Positions 1 through 8,097 of a stretch of 64,000 bases of DNA are shown here, piece by piece. This stretch comes from QQWI01 sp964522015 (GTDB taxonomy: Bacteria > Bacillota > Clostridia > Peptostreptococcales > Acidaminobacteraceae), in the NCBI GenBank assembly GCA_964522015.1, contig CAZFST010000011.1:1-64000 (forward strand), written 5' to 3'. Numbering within the stretch: position 1 is the stretch's first letter; each line of letters starts with the position of its first letter. Position numbers and translations under genes: made by a program. Under the pieces are notes generated by a model. That model made no database searches. It had not been told where the DNA came from and was given only the letters and a program-made list of their open reading frames with translations.

Positions 1-53
1 GGCACGTGCGGTTCTGATGAGGAGCTTGGGCGGCAACGCCCTTGTTTACTCAA
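1..53 (+). mobile_element. 3' end of a group II intron (domains V-VI), truncated by window edge
   Basis: The first bases (GCACGTGCGGTTCT) closely match the 3' strand of the highly conserved group II intron domain V, whose usual form ends GCACGTACGGTTC. They are followed by a GAG...CTC-closed hairpin containing GGGC-GGCAA-CGCCC and an unpaired A region, as expected for domain VI, ending near TTTACTCAA. The rest of the ribozyme and any reverse transcriptase would lie to the left of the window. The exact 3' splice point near base 50-55 is estimated by eye. Confidence 0.55.
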
Positions 54-153
54 GATCTAAATGCTTGATTGTTAATAGCTTGCTTAAAAGACTACTTAAA
101 TGACTTTCGCTTATAAACGGGCTAGACATATTAAAGGATTAAAAGCGGCGGGC

Positions 154-516
154 TCAGTTTCTAAGGATTTTCTCCATAGCTTTACCCTTTGCTAATTCGT
201 CGACCAACTTGTCAAGGTACCTGATTTTTAGCATCAGCGGGTCTTCGATTGTTTCAATCTTCACACCGCAAATGGTGCCTTTGATAAGCGGGGCGTTGGG
301 GTTCATTTGTGGTGCTTGATCAAAAAATGCTTCAAAGGTTATCTCTTTTTCAACTTGCTGTTCAATCTCTACTGAGCTGTATCCGGTGAGCCAGTGAATG
401 ACCTGATCCACTTCTTCTTTTGTGCGTCCCTTTCTCTGGGCTTTAGTAATGTATAGGGGATAAACGCTGGCGAATGTCATTTTATAGATGCGATGGCTTT
501 GGTCCACTGGCTTCAT
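154..516 (-). CDS. DUF2200 family protein
   Basis: This 120-residue protein of unknown function has the near-invariant DUF2200 opening HRIYKMTFASVYPLYITKAQ, followed by KGRTKEEVDQVIHWLTGY and a centre with NPNAPLIKGTICGVKIE. The length fits the family. The ATG is preceded by aaggagg eight bases upstream, which fixes the start. No signal peptide or membrane segment is visible, so it is probably cytoplasmic. It lies about 80 bp downstream of the ArsR/CGGC/DsrE group on the same strand and could be read through from it, although it has its own strong ribosome site. The family has no assigned biochemical role that I know of. Confidence 0.85.
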   Translation of the reverse strand: MKPVDQSHRIYKMTFASVYPLYITKAQRKGRTKEEVDQVIHWLTGYSSVEIEQQVEKEITFEAFFDQAPQMNPNAPLIKGTICGVKIETIEDPLMLKIRYLDKLVDELAKGKAMEKILRN

Positions 517-598
517 TTTTGCCTCCTTGTACTCACATCCTTCTTATGATACCCACAAAAGTTACAATGTTACGAAGTTTACCCTCTTTGATTTCCAA

Positions 599-919
599 TT
601 AGAACGTTAACACTTTATCTGCCCATTCAACCAGATCCACACAATCATTCATCGTAGATATGGGACAAACGGCAGTCCCATTTAAGTTTCTTGACTTTAA
701 GCACGTTCCACAAGCCATAATCTCACCATCAAGTTCATGAAAGACTCTTACCTGAGTAGAAATATCTAAATGTTCATCAACAACAGTTTCAATTTCTACA
801 CCTTCTCCCATTAGAAATACTTTAACTTCATGGCCTCTTTTCTTTGAAGTTACTGCAAAACGCATGGCATTCCAAGCTTTCTCAAGTTCTTTGGTTTCAA
901 TAATAATTCCAAGCCTCAT
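599..919 (-). CDS. DsrE-family (sulfur-relay-like) protein
   Basis: A 106-residue protein with the DsrE/DsrF fold pattern: an N-terminal beta strand (LGIIIET), a helix containing the WNAMRFAVTSKKRGHEV core, then KVFLMGEGV. DsrE-like proteins carry persulfide sulfur or bind small redox ligands. The cysteines C70 and C73 form a CGTC motif, with C85 and C93 further on, a typical place for a sulfur-accepting thiol. The ATG follows aaggagg. It is the last gene of a three-gene minus-strand operon with a CGGC-domain protein and an ArsR regulator, which suggests a job in handling reactive sulfur or metals. The substrate is not known. Confidence 0.75.
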   Translation of the reverse strand: MRLGIIIETKELEKAWNAMRFAVTSKKRGHEVKVFLMGEGVEIETVVDEHLDISTQVRVFHELDGEIMACGTCLKSRNLNGTAVCPISTMNDCVDLVEWADKVLTF

Positions 920-941
920 AATCTTTCCTCCTTAAAATGAG

Positions 942-1274
942 TTAGTGAGTATAATCTATGATTTTAATCGAACCACCAATTTTCTTCACTATCACTGCTT
1001 TCATTTGCTCAGCATGAGGACATGGGTATCCTATCGGGTTACCTCGCGTGATACATGAAGCAAGAACGATTGTATCCGCTCCACATTTGACCATCTCTGC
1101 TGCTCTCGTCACTGCTTTTTTGCCGGGGCACCCACCGCACGTCGTTACGCCAACGACTTTGATATCTTCTTCAACGCCTTCAAATGCTAATTTCTTAGTG
1201 TTCATAACCTTAAAACAAGTTGTAGCAGGACACATGTCCTCTGTCTGCATACATCTTATTAAACCTATCTTCAT
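942..1274 (-). CDS. CGGC domain protein (putative metal- or redox-binding)
   Basis: This 110-residue protein carries the defining CGGC motif at about residues 46-49, in the context VVGVTTCGGCPG. Other cysteines are at C8, C15, C20, C64, C74 and C85, the last in a YPCPH motif. The pattern fits the CGGC domain family (PF08821), proposed to bind a metal or act in thiol chemistry; no activity is established. Its ATG overlaps the stop of the upstream ArsR gene by four bases (ATGA), which indicates translational coupling. It has no signal peptide. With DsrE downstream it forms a compact cysteine-rich operon likely to be controlled by the ArsR protein. Confidence 0.8.
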   Translation of the reverse strand: MKIGLIRCMQTEDMCPATTCFKVMNTKKLAFEGVEEDIKVVGVTTCGGCPGKKAVTRAAEMVKCGADTIVLASCITRGNPIGYPCPHAEQMKAVIVKKIGGSIKIIDYTH

Positions 1275-1615
1275 TTTTCGGTTCCCTCATTTCTTATGGA
1301 TTTAATCTTTTCAAATTGTTTTTCCATCTGCTCAACCATAGCATCTCTCATAATCATGCACGCCTGCAGTGTTTTAGGATTGTCAAGAGAATAGTACATC
1401 TTAGTTCCCTCACGTCGAACTGTCACTACACCCTTTTCTCGCATGACAGCTAAATGTTGTGAGATATTAGGTATCTTAACATCCATTTTGGATGCAATCT
1501 CATCAACACAGAGTTCCTGTCTACCTAATAAAAAAAGAATTTCTATCCTTTTGGGGTTTGCCATGAACTTGCAAAATTCTGCATGTAATCTGAATAATTC
1601 TTTTTCACTTTGCAC
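1271..1615 (-). CDS. ArsR/SmtB-family winged-helix transcriptional repressor
   Basis: A 114-residue regulator with the family core: NPKRIEILFLLGRQELCVDEIA, a recognition helix around PNISQHLAVMREKGVV, and a beta wing RREGTKMYYSL. The start is a GTG with aaggag nine bases before it. C15, C36 and C86 are the only cysteines. The classic ELCVCDL metal box is reduced to ELCVDEI with one Cys, so the ligand may be a thiol or persulfide rather than arsenite, as in two-cysteine sulfur sensors of the family. It heads the CGGC-DsrE operon and probably represses it through the inverted repeat just upstream. Confidence 0.85.
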   Translation of the reverse strand: MQSEKELFRLHAEFCKFMANPKRIEILFLLGRQELCVDEIASKMDVKIPNISQHLAVMREKGVVTVRREGTKMYYSLDNPKTLQACMIMRDAMVEQMEKQFEKIKSIRNEGTEK

Positions 1616-1633
1616 AGCAATTTGCTCCTTTTT

Positions 1634-1659
1634 ATGTTTGCATACTTTCGCAAATACAT
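1634..1659. promoter_or_regulatory. candidate ArsR operator upstream of the arsR-like gene
   Basis: An inverted repeat TTTGC (1637-1641) / GCAAA (1650-1654), with outer ATGT/ACAT similarity, lies between the start codon and the presumed promoter. ArsR/SmtB repressors typically bind imperfect 12-2-12 palindromes of this kind in their own promoters. Autoregulation is inferred. Confidence 0.4.
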
Positions 1660-1994
1660 GATGAGTTCATATTAAACCTTTTGATAGTGATGTGTCAATA
1701 GTATCTCCAAATTCCACTACCAAAGCTATAGCTATATCACTTGGTTCTGTTCTTTATATAATAAACAACGGAAATGTAATCCCCACAGCTAGATTATCTA
1801 TACCCGAAAAACCAGGTTTTTTTTTGCAAGGGATAGCATGGATGCCTGGCTGTAGCTTGTTCTCTTTTGCATGTATGGTTTTTACTTGTGTTCAAACCCC
1901 AGTAGGTGTAACATGATAAGAGATGTCACTTGAGTTTTTTAAAAGGGACAATAGGATGATTAATGATAATACAGAAGACTAAAGGAGCAAAACC
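1660..1994. other. intergenic stretch with no convincing gene
   Basis: About 335 bp separate the ArsR gene (minus) from the DegV gene (plus). A 74-codon open frame from 1692 to 1916 has no Shine-Dalgarno site, and its translation resembles nothing I recognise. I expect divergent promoters here, but see no strong -35/-10 pair. Confidence 0.5.
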
Positions 1995-2876
1995 ATGGCC
2001 TTACAACTTTTTGTGGATAGTACAGCTTACCTGAGCAAGGCACATATTGAGACCTACGGCATAAAGGTATTGAGCTTAAGTGTGATTTTTCCTGATATGA
2101 CTCTTTTGGAAACGGAAGTGGCATATGATTTTTTTTATGAGAAACTCGGTGTCTCAAAGCAACTGCCAACTTCATCCCAACCCAATATCCACCTGATGAC
2201 GCAGGCATTTCAAGAAACATTGGAAAAAGGTGACGATATTATCATGATTGCCATATCCTCTGAGATGAGCGGCACTTATCAAACAGCTCTCATGGTTGCA
2301 AGTCAGCTCCTAGAACTCTATCCTCATAGACGGATTGAGGTTATAGATTCTCGCAGTAACTGCATGCAACTGGGGTTCCAAGCGCTGACTGCGGCACAGG
2401 CTATCGCCAATAATCAAACCATAGAAGAGATTGTCCAAGCAGTTCATCATACCCGAGAAGCTTCCCGGTTTATCTTCGCAGTGGACACCCTCAAATACCT
2501 TGAAAAGGGTGGCAGAATCGGCAAAGCGTCAGCCATGGTGGGGACTATTTTAAATATCAAACCAATACTAACCGTCAACGACGGTCGCACGGATACCTTT
2601 GGAAAAGTACGTTCAAGACATAAAGCCATCGCCATGATTGTGGCTAAGGTAGTAGAGGATACATCTCTTTATGGCTTTAAACGGGCCTGTATTCACCACA
2701 TAGACAACCCAGAGGGGGTTCAGGCCCTTAAGGATGCCTTGCCTGAGACGATTAGCCACCACATTGAAGTGGTATCCATCGGACCAGTGATTGGGACCCA
2801 CGTGGGCCCTGGTGCCCTTGGCATCGTCTACCAAACCGAGCAGCCGATGACTCAGGGGGAAGTGCACCATGGTTAA
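1995..2876 (+). CDS. DegV family fatty-acid-binding protein
   Basis: This 293-residue protein has the two-domain DegV pattern: the N-terminal DST motif at residues 8-10, TSSQP near 58-62, the EMSGTYQ segment, DSRS, the LKYLEKGGRIG turn, and the C-terminal GPVIGTHVGPGALG loop. DegV (FakB-type) proteins bind one fatty acid and present it to the kinase FakA; no fakA is visible here. The ATG is preceded by aaaggag. Its last eight bases overlap the start of a response regulator gene, so it is translationally coupled to a two-component system. That pairing suggests lipid state and the signalling system are regulated together, which is inference. Confidence 0.93.
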   Translation: MALQLFVDSTAYLSKAHIETYGIKVLSLSVIFPDMTLLETEVAYDFFYEKLGVSKQLPTSSQPNIHLMTQAFQETLEKGDDIIMIAISSEMSGTYQTALMVASQLLELYPHRRIEVIDSRSNCMQLGFQALTAAQAIANNQTIEEIVQAVHHTREASRFIFAVDTLKYLEKGGRIGKASAMVGTILNIKPILTVNDGRTDTFGKVRSRHKAIAMIVAKVVEDTSLYGFKRACIHHIDNPEGVQALKDALPETISHHIEVVSIGPVIGTHVGPGALGIVYQTEQPMTQGEVHHG

Positions 2877-3594
2877 CAGTATCCTTGAAGAAAAGACGAT
2901 ATACATTGCTGACGACGAACAAAACATACGAGAACTCATCGCCTCCTTTTTAAAAAACGCCGGTTACACGGTGAGAACATTTGAAAACGGCGACTTGCTC
3001 TACGCTGCATTCTTAGAAGAAGCCCCTGACCTTGTGATACTGGACATCATGATGCCAGGAACTGATGGCTTAATGATTTGCACTCGAATTCGAGAAAAGT
3101 CACCGGTCCCGATCATCTTAGTGTCTGCAAGGGACACAGAACTGGACCGGATTATGGGCATTACCATCGGCAGCGACGATTATTTAGTCAAGCCCTTCTC
3201 TCCCATGGAATTGGTTGCTCGTGTCAATGGACTTTTCCGCCGAATGGCGCTGAATCACGTGCAAACCACCAGCGTATTAGAAAGCGAACATCTTAAGTTC
3301 AACGACATGACCATAAACCTAAAAACCCGAGGAATTACGTTTAAAGGACAGGCATTTGAGGTATCTCCAACGGAGTATGCCCTTCTCAGTTATCTGTTTA
3401 AGCATCAGGATCGGGCGGTTTCTAGGGATGAGCTTTTAAAAAGCGTATGGCAATTTGACGAACAAGTTGATACCAGGGCAACCGATGATGTGGTGAAGCG
3501 CCTTAGAAAAAAACTGGCAGCGACAGATGTCCGTATCGGGGCTGTATGGGGCTTTGGTTTTAAGATTGAGGCAGAGGAGAAAATCAATGAATAA
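2869..3594 (+). CDS. OmpR-family response regulator
   Basis: A 241-residue regulator. The N-terminal receiver has the acidic pair D15-D16, the phosphoacceptor D59 (VILDIMMPG), the switch Thr/Ser region (IILVSA) and the lysine in the VKPFSP motif. The C-terminal winged-helix domain (about 135-235) has the usual SPTEYALL helix, the RDELLKSVW recognition region and the closing GFGFKIE beta hairpin. It overlaps DegV upstream by eight bases and the histidine kinase downstream by eight bases, so the three genes are one coupled operon. The target genes are unknown; the neighbouring minus-strand membrane-protein operon is one possibility. Confidence 0.93.
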   Translation: MVNSILEEKTIYIADDEQNIRELIASFLKNAGYTVRTFENGDLLYAAFLEEAPDLVILDIMMPGTDGLMICTRIREKSPVPIILVSARDTELDRIMGITIGSDDYLVKPFSPMELVARVNGLFRRMALNHVQTTSVLESEHLKFNDMTINLKTRGITFKGQAFEVSPTEYALLSYLFKHQDRAVSRDELLKSVWQFDEQVDTRATDDVVKRLRKKLAATDVRIGAVWGFGFKIEAEEKINE

Positions 3595-4915
3595 GACTGA
3601 GGGTGGGGCAAAACAAAAGAATTTATACCGCCAATTTCAGTATCCCTACATGATTTTGATGGTTTTACTCCCGCTAATGCTCTTGGTTGTTTTTAATGTT
3701 GCCCTAGTGATGGCCATGAATCAGACCCATATAGAGAAAATCAATAGTAGCAAACAAGCTGGCCAAGCCATCTTTAAGCGGGAACTGGAAACCCAGACCG
3801 AGACAGATGTTTTGAAAGTGCTCAATCAGACCCTTTGGATGACTCAACAACTGTTTGGTACCAAAATCATGATTTTGAATGGCGATGGGACTCTTGCAGT
3901 GCCTAGTGCACAAGGGATGACAACTGATATGCAGGCAATCGCTATAGAGGCTAAAAGTTCAATAGAGGCTAAAAGTTCAATAGAGGCTAAAAATTCAATA
4001 GAAGCTAAAAAAGAAGTGACTTTTAAAACCAAGGTTCAAAGACAGCGCTATTTAGCAAGACTTGAACCTTTAAATCTATCAAAATCTCAGCTAACAAATC
4101 ACTACTTGTTGATCATAAGCCCCCTTAATCAGAGTCTGCGGGATATTTTACGTTTAAATCTGATTTTGATTGGAGTCATTTCAATCCTATTTTTGTTAGG
4201 TCTTAGCATTTCAAACAAACTGATGAACCGATTGAATACAGAACTCGTTGACATGAACCAAACTTTAGCGTCAAGTGAGCAGACCAAAATTGATTTTTTG
4301 CAAAATTTTTCCCATGATTTAAGAACCCCCTTGATGTCGATTCAGGGGTATGCCGAGGGCATCGTTGCTGGTGTGTTTCCAGAGCCAACAAAACCTGCTG
4401 CCATTATTGCCAACGAAAGCCTTCGTCTTAAGCACTTGGTTGAGCAACTGGTCACCCTGTCAAGACTGGATACGGCCCTACCCGTTGGCAAGAAAGAAAC
4501 CATCGCTTTAGGTGAATATATGGAAACCGTGGTTGCCAGGTATCAAGGATTGGCCAGAAAAGAACAAAAGCACATCACCCTCAATTGTGACCAGAGTCTT
4601 CGGATTCTTTCAGACGAAGACCTGCTGGATAAAATCATTGGCAATGTGCTGGGTAATGCTATTCGATATGCTGATTCCCAGGTCATCTTGGATGTGGTAC
4701 AAAACCAGGAGGGGACTATTATAAGGATACAGGATGATGGACCGGGGATACCAACCGATGTGCTTCCCCACCTATTCAACCGTTTTTACAAGGGAAAAGA
4801 GGGGAACTTTGGCCTGGGCCTAGCGATTACAAAGGTGGCCAGTGATTTAATCGGCGCAAAAGTAACCATTGAAAATCATGGAAACGGTGCCCTGTGCACC
4901 ATTGAACTCGGATAA
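3587..4915 (+). CDS. membrane sensor histidine kinase with a tandem-repeat insert
   Basis: The 442-residue kinase begins at the ATG at 3587, which follows gaggag and overlaps the regulator stop; an upstream in-frame extension lacks a ribosome site. Transmembrane segments lie near 20-44 and 188-209 and enclose an extracytoplasmic sensor of about 140 residues. The HisKA region has the H-box NFSHDLRTPL with H243. The ATPase domain has NVLGNAIRYA (N box), DDGPGIP (G1) and GLGLAIT (G2). The sensor contains a six-residue repeat IEAKSS present three to four times (residues about 120-141), encoded by an 18-bp DNA repeat, which is unusual for a periplasmic-type sensor and may vary between strains. The signal sensed is unknown. 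Confidence 0.92.
   Translation: MNKTEGGAKQKNLYRQFQYPYMILMVLLPLMLLVVFNVALVMAMNQTHIEKINSSKQAGQAIFKRELETQTETDVLKVLNQTLWMTQQLFGTKIMILNGDGTLAVPSAQGMTTDMQAIAIEAKSSIEAKSSIEAKNSIEAKKEVTFKTKVQRQRYLARLEPLNLSKSQLTNHYLLIISPLNQSLRDILRLNLILIGVISILFLLGLSISNKLMNRLNTELVDMNQTLASSEQTKIDFLQNFSHDLRTPLMSIQGYAEGIVAGVFPEPTKPAAIIANESLRLKHLVEQLVTLSRLDTALPVGKKETIALGEYMETVVARYQGLARKEQKHITLNCDQSLRILSDEDLLDKIIGNVLGNAIRYADSQVILDVVQNQEGTIIRIQDDGPGIPTDVLPHLFNRFYKGKEGNFGLGLAITKVASDLIGAKVTIENHGNGALCTIELG
3944..4011 (+). repeat. 18-bp tandem repeat inside the histidine kinase sensor region
   Basis: Units ATAGAGGCTAAAAGTTCA occur at 3944-3961 and 3962-3979, a one-base variant at 3980-3997, and a partial unit at 3998-4011. The array is in frame and encodes IEAKSS-type hexapeptides. 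Confidence 0.9.
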
Positions 4916-4918
4916 AAA

Positions 4919-4950
4919 GCGACTCGCGGTGCACGTCCCCCTGGCTCAGT
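4919..4950. repeat. REP-like dispersed intergenic repeat, copy 1
   Basis: The core CGACTCGCGGTGCACGTCC followed by CCCTG lies between the convergent kinase and exporter genes and runs into the 3' end of the latter. A second copy differing at one core base (CTCACGG instead of CTCGCGG) is at 18365-18390. Arms such as CTCACGG/CCCTGAG are partly self-complementary, as in REP elements. Only two copies are visible, so the family assignment is tentative. Confidence 0.5.
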
Positions 4951-5974
4951 TAATGGCTTCTGTCATATTGGCGATATTTTCTCTAAATCTCAGTGGTAGA
5001 TGGTGCATCCGTGCTGTTTCTACTTCAATCTTGCCCTCGCGGCAATTTTCAAAACCATGGACATAAGTATTCAGAATCTGAATGATGGCAAGATTTCCCT
5101 CTGGATTCAGCAAGTCAGGGTGTTGTCTGACCCCAATTTCCAAGTCAAATAAGTAATGGCAAAAGGTTCTTAAGCCTTTTGCTTTTTTAATGGCTTCATC
5201 CACCGTCTCAGGGGTTAATCGCCCAAGCTTTAATAGTTTATCTGCCCGTAGATCGCTTAGCAGACTAATGGTCCAGTCGATATCATTGAATAAGTTTGAC
5301 ATGGTTAAATGGTCAGAGTCCACTATAGGCGAACCACTTTCAAGTTTTAGAATAAAGCGCTCAAGGTGTTTTGAAAGGCGGTAAGTTAAAAAACAGAGTC
5401 TTTTTTTTGGTATGCCACCCATCAAAAGCAGTGAGGTCAAGACATTAAATACCATGGCAAAGGCTATACCAGAGGTCAGGGCCACAATTCTCACCAGCAT
5501 GGTGAGGGGAATATCCACTAGGCCATTGACATCAGTTTGTAAAAATTGTGTCATGTAAATCCCAGTAAAGAGGGCAACCACTGAAATTTCTCGCCAATTT
5601 CTGTGAAGGGTCAAGTAAAGTATGGCGGCAATGGATAAAGCTAAGCCCATAGGATTAATTCCCACCACAGCCACAATCACACCAGATACAAGACCGCCTA
5701 TCAAGGTGGCGACAAATTGATCTTTACCCCGCTTAAAACCAGTGGTGCTAACTGGTTCTAGGCTTAACATCATGGCGAACAGGAATGAAATCATATCCCG
5801 GTTAGCAAGGGGCATCATGGGGCCAAGCCAGAAGGCTGCTAACATGGCTAGTGCTGCTTTTAAAATAAACCCACCAGTATCTAAAAGACGGGCTTCAGGT
5901 GAAAGTGACAATCTCTCAAACAGAGATTGAATAGGGCTTAGTGTGACTTTGTCTTGCGCTTTTTTTTGTAACAT
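4946..5974 (-). CDS. aromatic acid exporter / FUSC-family membrane protein
   Basis: A 342-residue protein of the ArAE_1/FUSC type. The N-terminal half has five to six hydrophobic segments (about residues 35-200) with family-typical stretches such as GFKRGKDQFVATLIGGLVSG. The C-terminal half is a cytoplasmic helical domain. Family members export aromatic acids or related small molecules, but the substrate here cannot be told. The ATG is preceded by aaaggag about eleven bases away. It is the last gene of a likely minus-strand operon with the PAS protein (26 bp upstream) and the HlyIII protein, and it faces the DegV operon convergently. Confidence 0.8.
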   Translation of the reverse strand: MLQKKAQDKVTLSPIQSLFERLSLSPEARLLDTGGFILKAALAMLAAFWLGPMMPLANRDMISFLFAMMLSLEPVSTTGFKRGKDQFVATLIGGLVSGVIVAVVGINPMGLALSIAAILYLTLHRNWREISVVALFTGIYMTQFLQTDVNGLVDIPLTMLVRIVALTSGIAFAMVFNVLTSLLLMGGIPKKRLCFLTYRLSKHLERFILKLESGSPIVDSDHLTMSNLFNDIDWTISLLSDLRADKLLKLGRLTPETVDEAIKKAKGLRTFCHYLFDLEIGVRQHPDLLNPEGNLAIIQILNTYVHGFENCREGKIEVETARMHHLPLRFRENIANMTEAIN

Positions 5975-6000
5975 TTGGGGTATCGCTCCTTTATAATATT

Positions 6001-7242
6001 CTAGAAAAATTCCCCAACATCGGGCATTTCATTTAAATTAAGGGGTCTAATAAAGCCAAACATCCCTTGATAACCCTGACCTTCAACAAAGTAAGGATTG
6101 AGGGAAACAGAACACATGATGGTGACCCCGTTTAAGCATTGAAACTCTAAATCTGCCAGAATCCTTTCTCCCGTAGACACCCGCTCTGTAATCTGCTTGA
6201 ATTCAAGTTTACTGCCAGAGGCGATAAAGCGGATAATCCGCTCACCTTCTAGTTCTTTGAATTTTGCGCCTACCAATGCTTTAAAGGCCCGGTTGGTTTT
6301 AGCAATATGCAGGTGTTGGTCCAGTCTGAAAAACCCATCTAATGTGGTTTCAATAATGGTGGAAAGGCGCTGTTCTCTCTCCTGTAGCATGTAACGCATG
6401 CGTTCTGAAGCTTCGATTTCATGGAGGAGCTGTATATTCAGTTCCTGAATTTCTTCTGTGCGGGTGGCCACTGTTTGATTAATTTTTTCAGTGGCTTGGG
6501 TTACTTGGTCCTCGATGCGCTTAAGGAGGGACATATCCCGCATGACACTGGCAAAGTATCTTTTACCTTCACAAGTGTGGGAGGTAATACTCTGAGAGAC
6601 ATACAACCATTTTCCTGCGTAAGTTCTAATTTTAACATGACCTACCCAAGAAAAGCTACCATCAGATTGCTTGCCCCCTTCTAAAATTTGAATGAGTTCT
6701 TGATGGTCGTGGAGATCCCATACATTTAAAATATGCACGTCGTCTGGGGCCATTCCCAATAATTTAAGTCCAGCTTCATTGATGTAGACAAAATTCCCGC
6801 TTTCATCGGCTAAAGCCACGAAGTCGCTGGTCTTATGGACAAGGTCTACTAGTAAGTATTTCTCTTGATGCTGCAGTAGCTGTGCGTATTCAACACGATA
6901 ATCCATGATAAAAAGGCGATAGTTCATATTGTTCCATACAATTGGACCAATATACCCATCATACATTTGTCCTTTATACTGCAAACTCAAAAAGTCCCCA
7001 CCGCTTTCCCTCTGGGCATCAATCAGATGGGGATAGCGTTTTTTGAGGCTGGGAATATCCTCAAAGACCAATTCAAAGTAGGTATTGAATAAACTTTCGC
7101 CAGGTTGATTTTGGTGATAGAGTAAAATGGGCAGACGAAAAGAACCAAGCTGGCGCATCAAGCGATCGGCATGGTTCTCGTCAGTAAGTGTAAGAATTTG
7201 AAATTTGATTTCATTGGTGATGGTCATAAAATAGGTTTGCAT
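6001..7242 (-). CDS. PAS-domain protein without a recognisable output domain
   Basis: About 413 residues, starting at an ATG that follows aagggtg; an in-frame GTG five codons upstream overlaps that site and is less likely. The N-terminal third (about 1-135) is not recognised. A first PAS domain follows (HKTSDFVALADESGNFVYIN through the MRDMSLLKRIE end), then a coiled coil with VATRTEEIQELN-type heptads, and a second PAS domain (IIETTLDGFFRLD to the C terminus). There is no kinase, GGDEF, HTH or methyl-accepting segment, so the protein either signals by protein contact or is a truncated sensor. It lies between the exporter and HlyIII genes on the same strand. Confidence 0.75.
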   Translation of the reverse strand: MQTYFMTITNEIKFQILTLTDENHADRLMRQLGSFRLPILLYHQNQPGESLFNTYFELVFEDIPSLKKRYPHLIDAQRESGGDFLSLQYKGQMYDGYIGPIVWNNMNYRLFIMDYRVEYAQLLQHQEKYLLVDLVHKTSDFVALADESGNFVYINEAGLKLLGMAPDDVHILNVWDLHDHQELIQILEGGKQSDGSFSWVGHVKIRTYAGKWLYVSQSITSHTCEGKRYFASVMRDMSLLKRIEDQVTQATEKINQTVATRTEEIQELNIQLLHEIEASERMRYMLQEREQRLSTIIETTLDGFFRLDQHLHIAKTNRAFKALVGAKFKELEGERIIRFIASGSKLEFKQITERVSTGERILADLEFQCLNGVTIMCSVSLNPYFVEGQGYQGMFGFIRPLNLNEMPDVGEFF

Positions 7243-7297
7243 AAAATCACCCTTCACAAGTGTGTCCTTATGCTATAGATACCGAAAAATCCTATTG

Positions 7298-7939
7298 CTA
7301 AACACCCAAAGTCATGACCATCATCACATGGGCAGCACTACCTGCAAGAATAAACAAATGAAAGCATTCATGAAAACCAATCACCAGATGACTGAAAAAT
7401 TTAGGTTTAAAGGCATAGACCACAGCGCCAAGTGTGTAGAGCACACCACCAGTGACCAGCATCCAAAATCCGAAGGTGGTTAAGTTTAAATAAAGGGGCC
7501 AAATACCAACCAGGGCAATCCAGCCCATCACCACGTAAATACCCGTTGAAAGGATACGGGGCATATTAAACCAAAGCCATTTAGTGGTGATGCCAAGTAT
7601 GGCGATGGACCAAATGGCCACTAAAAAGCCAACCCGCCAAGCACCTGTCAGGGCCATTAAACAAACCGGTGTGTAGGTACCCGCAATAAGAATATAAATC
7701 ATGGTGTGATCTAACCGGCGCATGATGGCAATGGCCCTTGGTTTTAATTTCAAACCATGATAAAGACCACTCATGGTATAAAGCCCCACCATGGAGATGC
7801 AAAAAATGGTAGCCCCAACAACAAATAAGGTACTTTGTAAATACACACCTCTCCAAACAAGTAATATCCAAGCCACCAAGGCAAAACCAGCCCCTATTAG
7901 GTGGGAAAGTGCATTAAAGGGTTCTCTTAATCGTGACAT
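7298..7939 (-). CDS. hemolysin III / PAQR-family membrane protein
   Basis: A 213-residue integral membrane protein with seven hydrophobic segments. The metal-site motifs of the PAQR/HlyIII superfamily are present: SGLYHG, the RRLDHTMIYILIAGTYTP segment, and the C-terminal HECFHLFILAGSAAH. Family members are putative metal-dependent hydrolases or lipid-active membrane enzymes; the haemolysin name is historical. The chosen ATG (7939) has ggaggt a few bases upstream, whereas an in-frame GTG five codons earlier would place that site inside the gene. It is probably the first gene of the minus-strand operon with the PAS protein and exporter. It is divergent from the DUF1836 gene. Confidence 0.88.
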   Translation of the reverse strand: MSRLREPFNALSHLIGAGFALVAWILLVWRGVYLQSTLFVVGATIFCISMVGLYTMSGLYHGLKLKPRAIAIMRRLDHTMIYILIAGTYTPVCLMALTGAWRVGFLVAIWSIAILGITTKWLWFNMPRILSTGIYVVMGWIALVGIWPLYLNLTTFGFWMLVTGGVLYTLGAVVYAFKPKFFSHLVIGFHECFHLFILAGSAAHVMMVMTLGV

Positions 7940-8097
7940 ACACAACCTCCTCACATAGTATTCATTACTACATAAAACATAACACTTCCATTTATATTTG
8001 TAAAGCGCTAAACTGTAAATAGTCGGTTAACCGTAAAAAAATCTCTAACCATAGGCTTATCCATTCAGACATAGTTGACCCATCAAAGGAGTCTCTC

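Noticed and set aside
1692..1916. 74-codon open frame between arsR and degV
   Set aside because: No ribosome site, no family resemblance, weak coding character.
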